Shown here: one piece after another, positions 14,615 to 15,312 of the stretch
Numbering within the stretch: position 1 is the stretch's first letter
How the letters are laid out: each line of letters opens with the position of its first letter
Notes under the pieces: model-generated
The model's input: only the letters and a program-made list of their open reading frames with translations
Databases searched by the model: none
What the model was told of the DNA's origin: nothing
Assembly: GCA_002388885.1 (NCBI GenBank)
Contig: DGNI01000121.1
Span: forward strand, 4,963-20,274
Length of the DNA stretch: 15,312 bases
From: Parvularculaceae bacterium UBA4496
Lineage (GTDB): Bacteria > Pseudomonadota > Alphaproteobacteria > Caulobacterales > Parvularculaceae
Reading direction: 5' to 3'
Position numbers and translations under genes: made by a program

Positions 14615-15312
14615 ATGGAAAGAGATCCGAAGATGCTGATTGGAAAAGCGCGCCGCATGCTCGGCGGCCTTGTTGCTGCGTCCATGCTGGCGTTCGCAGC
14701 GGCCCCTGCCCATGCGACCTATGAGGCGGGGCTTGAAGCCTATAAGAACGGTCAATATTCGCAGGCGCTCGATTTGTGGCGGCGTTTCGCGGTAGCGGGC
14801 GACATTCGTTCGAAGAAAATTCTCGGCGATGTGTATTCGGGCAAGTCGCTTGAGGTTGCATCGTCGGCTGCGTCGCCGCTGGAAGAAATTCCCGTGGACA
14901 ACGTGCAGGCGCTGTTGTGGTACACACTCGCCGCCTATCACGATTTCTCCGCATACCAACTGCCGACGGCCGAAGAGGTCAATGCGCAGATCCTGGCGGA
15001 AGCGCGCCTGACCGACATCCGCTTCCGGATGAGTTCGCGCGACGTTGATAAGGCCGAAGACATGATCTCCCGCACCTTCGAAGCGGGCAGCGCCTATGAC
15101 ATCTACCGCCTTGGCGAGATGTATCAGAAAGGCGCCGGCGTTGAGAAAAGCAACACCAAGGCGCTGCAGATGTACGCCCTCGCAAAAGAACGCGGCGTCG
15201 GTGAGGCGAGCGCGGCTTACGAATTCCTCGAGCCGCTGATGAACCCGAAAGAAATCAAGGTCGCACTTGAGACCGCGGAAGAATGGCAGCCGCCATTGCC
15301 GCCGGAGCACAC
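14615..15312 (+). CDS. Periplasmic Sel1/TPR-repeat protein, partial (runs off right edge)
   Basis: The open frame gives 232 codons and continues past the window. It starts with a signal peptide: a basic region, then GGLVAASMLAFAAAPAHA, probably cut after AHA at residue 34. The mature protein begins with a helical repeat (TYEAGLEAYKNGQYSQALDL, then WRRFAVAGDIRSKKILGDVY). A linker and ALLWYTLAAYHDF follow, with a clear Sel1-like repeat later (AYDIYRLGEMYQKGAGVEKS, then NTKALQMYALAKERG). Sel1 repeats are protein-interaction solenoids; bacterial periplasmic ones often serve envelope or signalling complexes, but no partner is visible. GAGGGG lies 10 bases before the chosen ATG. An in-frame ATG at 14567 would lengthen the signal peptide by 16 residues and seems less likely. 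Confidence 0.85.
   Translation, partial: MERDPKMLIGKARRMLGGLVAASMLAFAAAPAHATYEAGLEAYKNGQYSQALDLWRRFAVAGDIRSKKILGDVYSGKSLEVASSAASPLEEIPVDNVQALLWYTLAAYHDFSAYQLPTAEEVNAQILAEARLTDIRFRMSSRDVDKAEDMISRTFEAGSAYDIYRLGEMYQKGAGVEKSNTKALQMYALAKERGVGEASAAYEFLEPLMNPKEIKVALETAEEWQPPLPPEH

Noticed and set aside
14540..15310. A 256-codon minus-strand frame at the right edge
   Set aside because: It is the shadow of the plus-strand Sel1/TPR gene, which has a signal peptide and recognisable repeats.
1..15312. CRISPR arrays, tRNA or rRNA genes, insertion sequences, toxin-antitoxin pairs or defence islands
   Set aside because: I looked for regularly spaced repeats, terminal inverted repeats, transposase motifs and tRNA-like cloverleaf sequence by eye and found none.

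Overview
The window looks like chromosomal DNA from an alphaproteobacterium. Supporting signs are a moderately high GC content (about 55-60% by eye), a membrane-anchored cytochrome c beside a prephenate dehydratase gene, a sphingomonad/Hyphomonas-type TonB-dependent receptor, and mostly housekeeping or conserved genes with little sign of mobile DNA. A marine or aquatic member of the Caulobacterales, Hyphomonadaceae or Parvularculaceae would fit, but this is inferred from gene content only. I see no tRNA or rRNA genes, insertion sequences, integrases or CRISPR arrays.

Layout, left to right. Positions 1-655 (minus) hold a prephenate dehydratase that runs off the left edge. It diverges from a membrane-anchored cytochrome c (887-1546, plus). 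The cytochrome gene meets a YbjQ/UPF0145 gene (1543-1866, minus) tail to tail in a 4-bp CTAG overlap. Next on the minus strand is a two-gene unit, read right to left. It starts with a 427-residue protein that looks like a proteasome/HslV-type Ntn-hydrolase (3678 to 2395). Two bases later comes a 145-residue lysine-rich protein of unknown function (2392 to 1955), followed by a hairpin terminator. This pair is the most interesting part of the window. A 44-codon membrane microprotein (3980-4114, plus) lies divergently, then SelO protein adenylyltransferase (5573-4119, minus).

The middle holds a secreted DUF1028 protein with a TPR-like tail (5677-6675), a catabolic-type threonine ammonia-lyase with an ACT domain (6848-8068) and a four-helix membrane protein of unknown function (8462-8085, minus). 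These are followed by a three-gene plus-strand operon: a long NfeD-type membrane serine protease (8703-10307), a short NfeD protein (10315-10629) and a stomatin/slipin (10668-11417). This operon is the classic stomatin and stomatin-operon-partner arrangement, thought to act in membrane protein quality control or membrane microdomains.

The right part holds a TonB-dependent outer-membrane receptor (11682-14027) with a strong intrinsic terminator (14051-14080). It is followed by a TusA-family sulfurtransferase (14135-14404) and the start of a periplasmic Sel1/TPR-repeat protein that runs off the right edge (14615-15312).

The genes do not form one pathway. Proteostasis is a loose theme, with two Ntn-hydrolase-fold proteins, an NfeD protease with slipin and a SelO AMPylase, but only the Ntn/partner pair and the NfeD-slipin operon show physical linkage.
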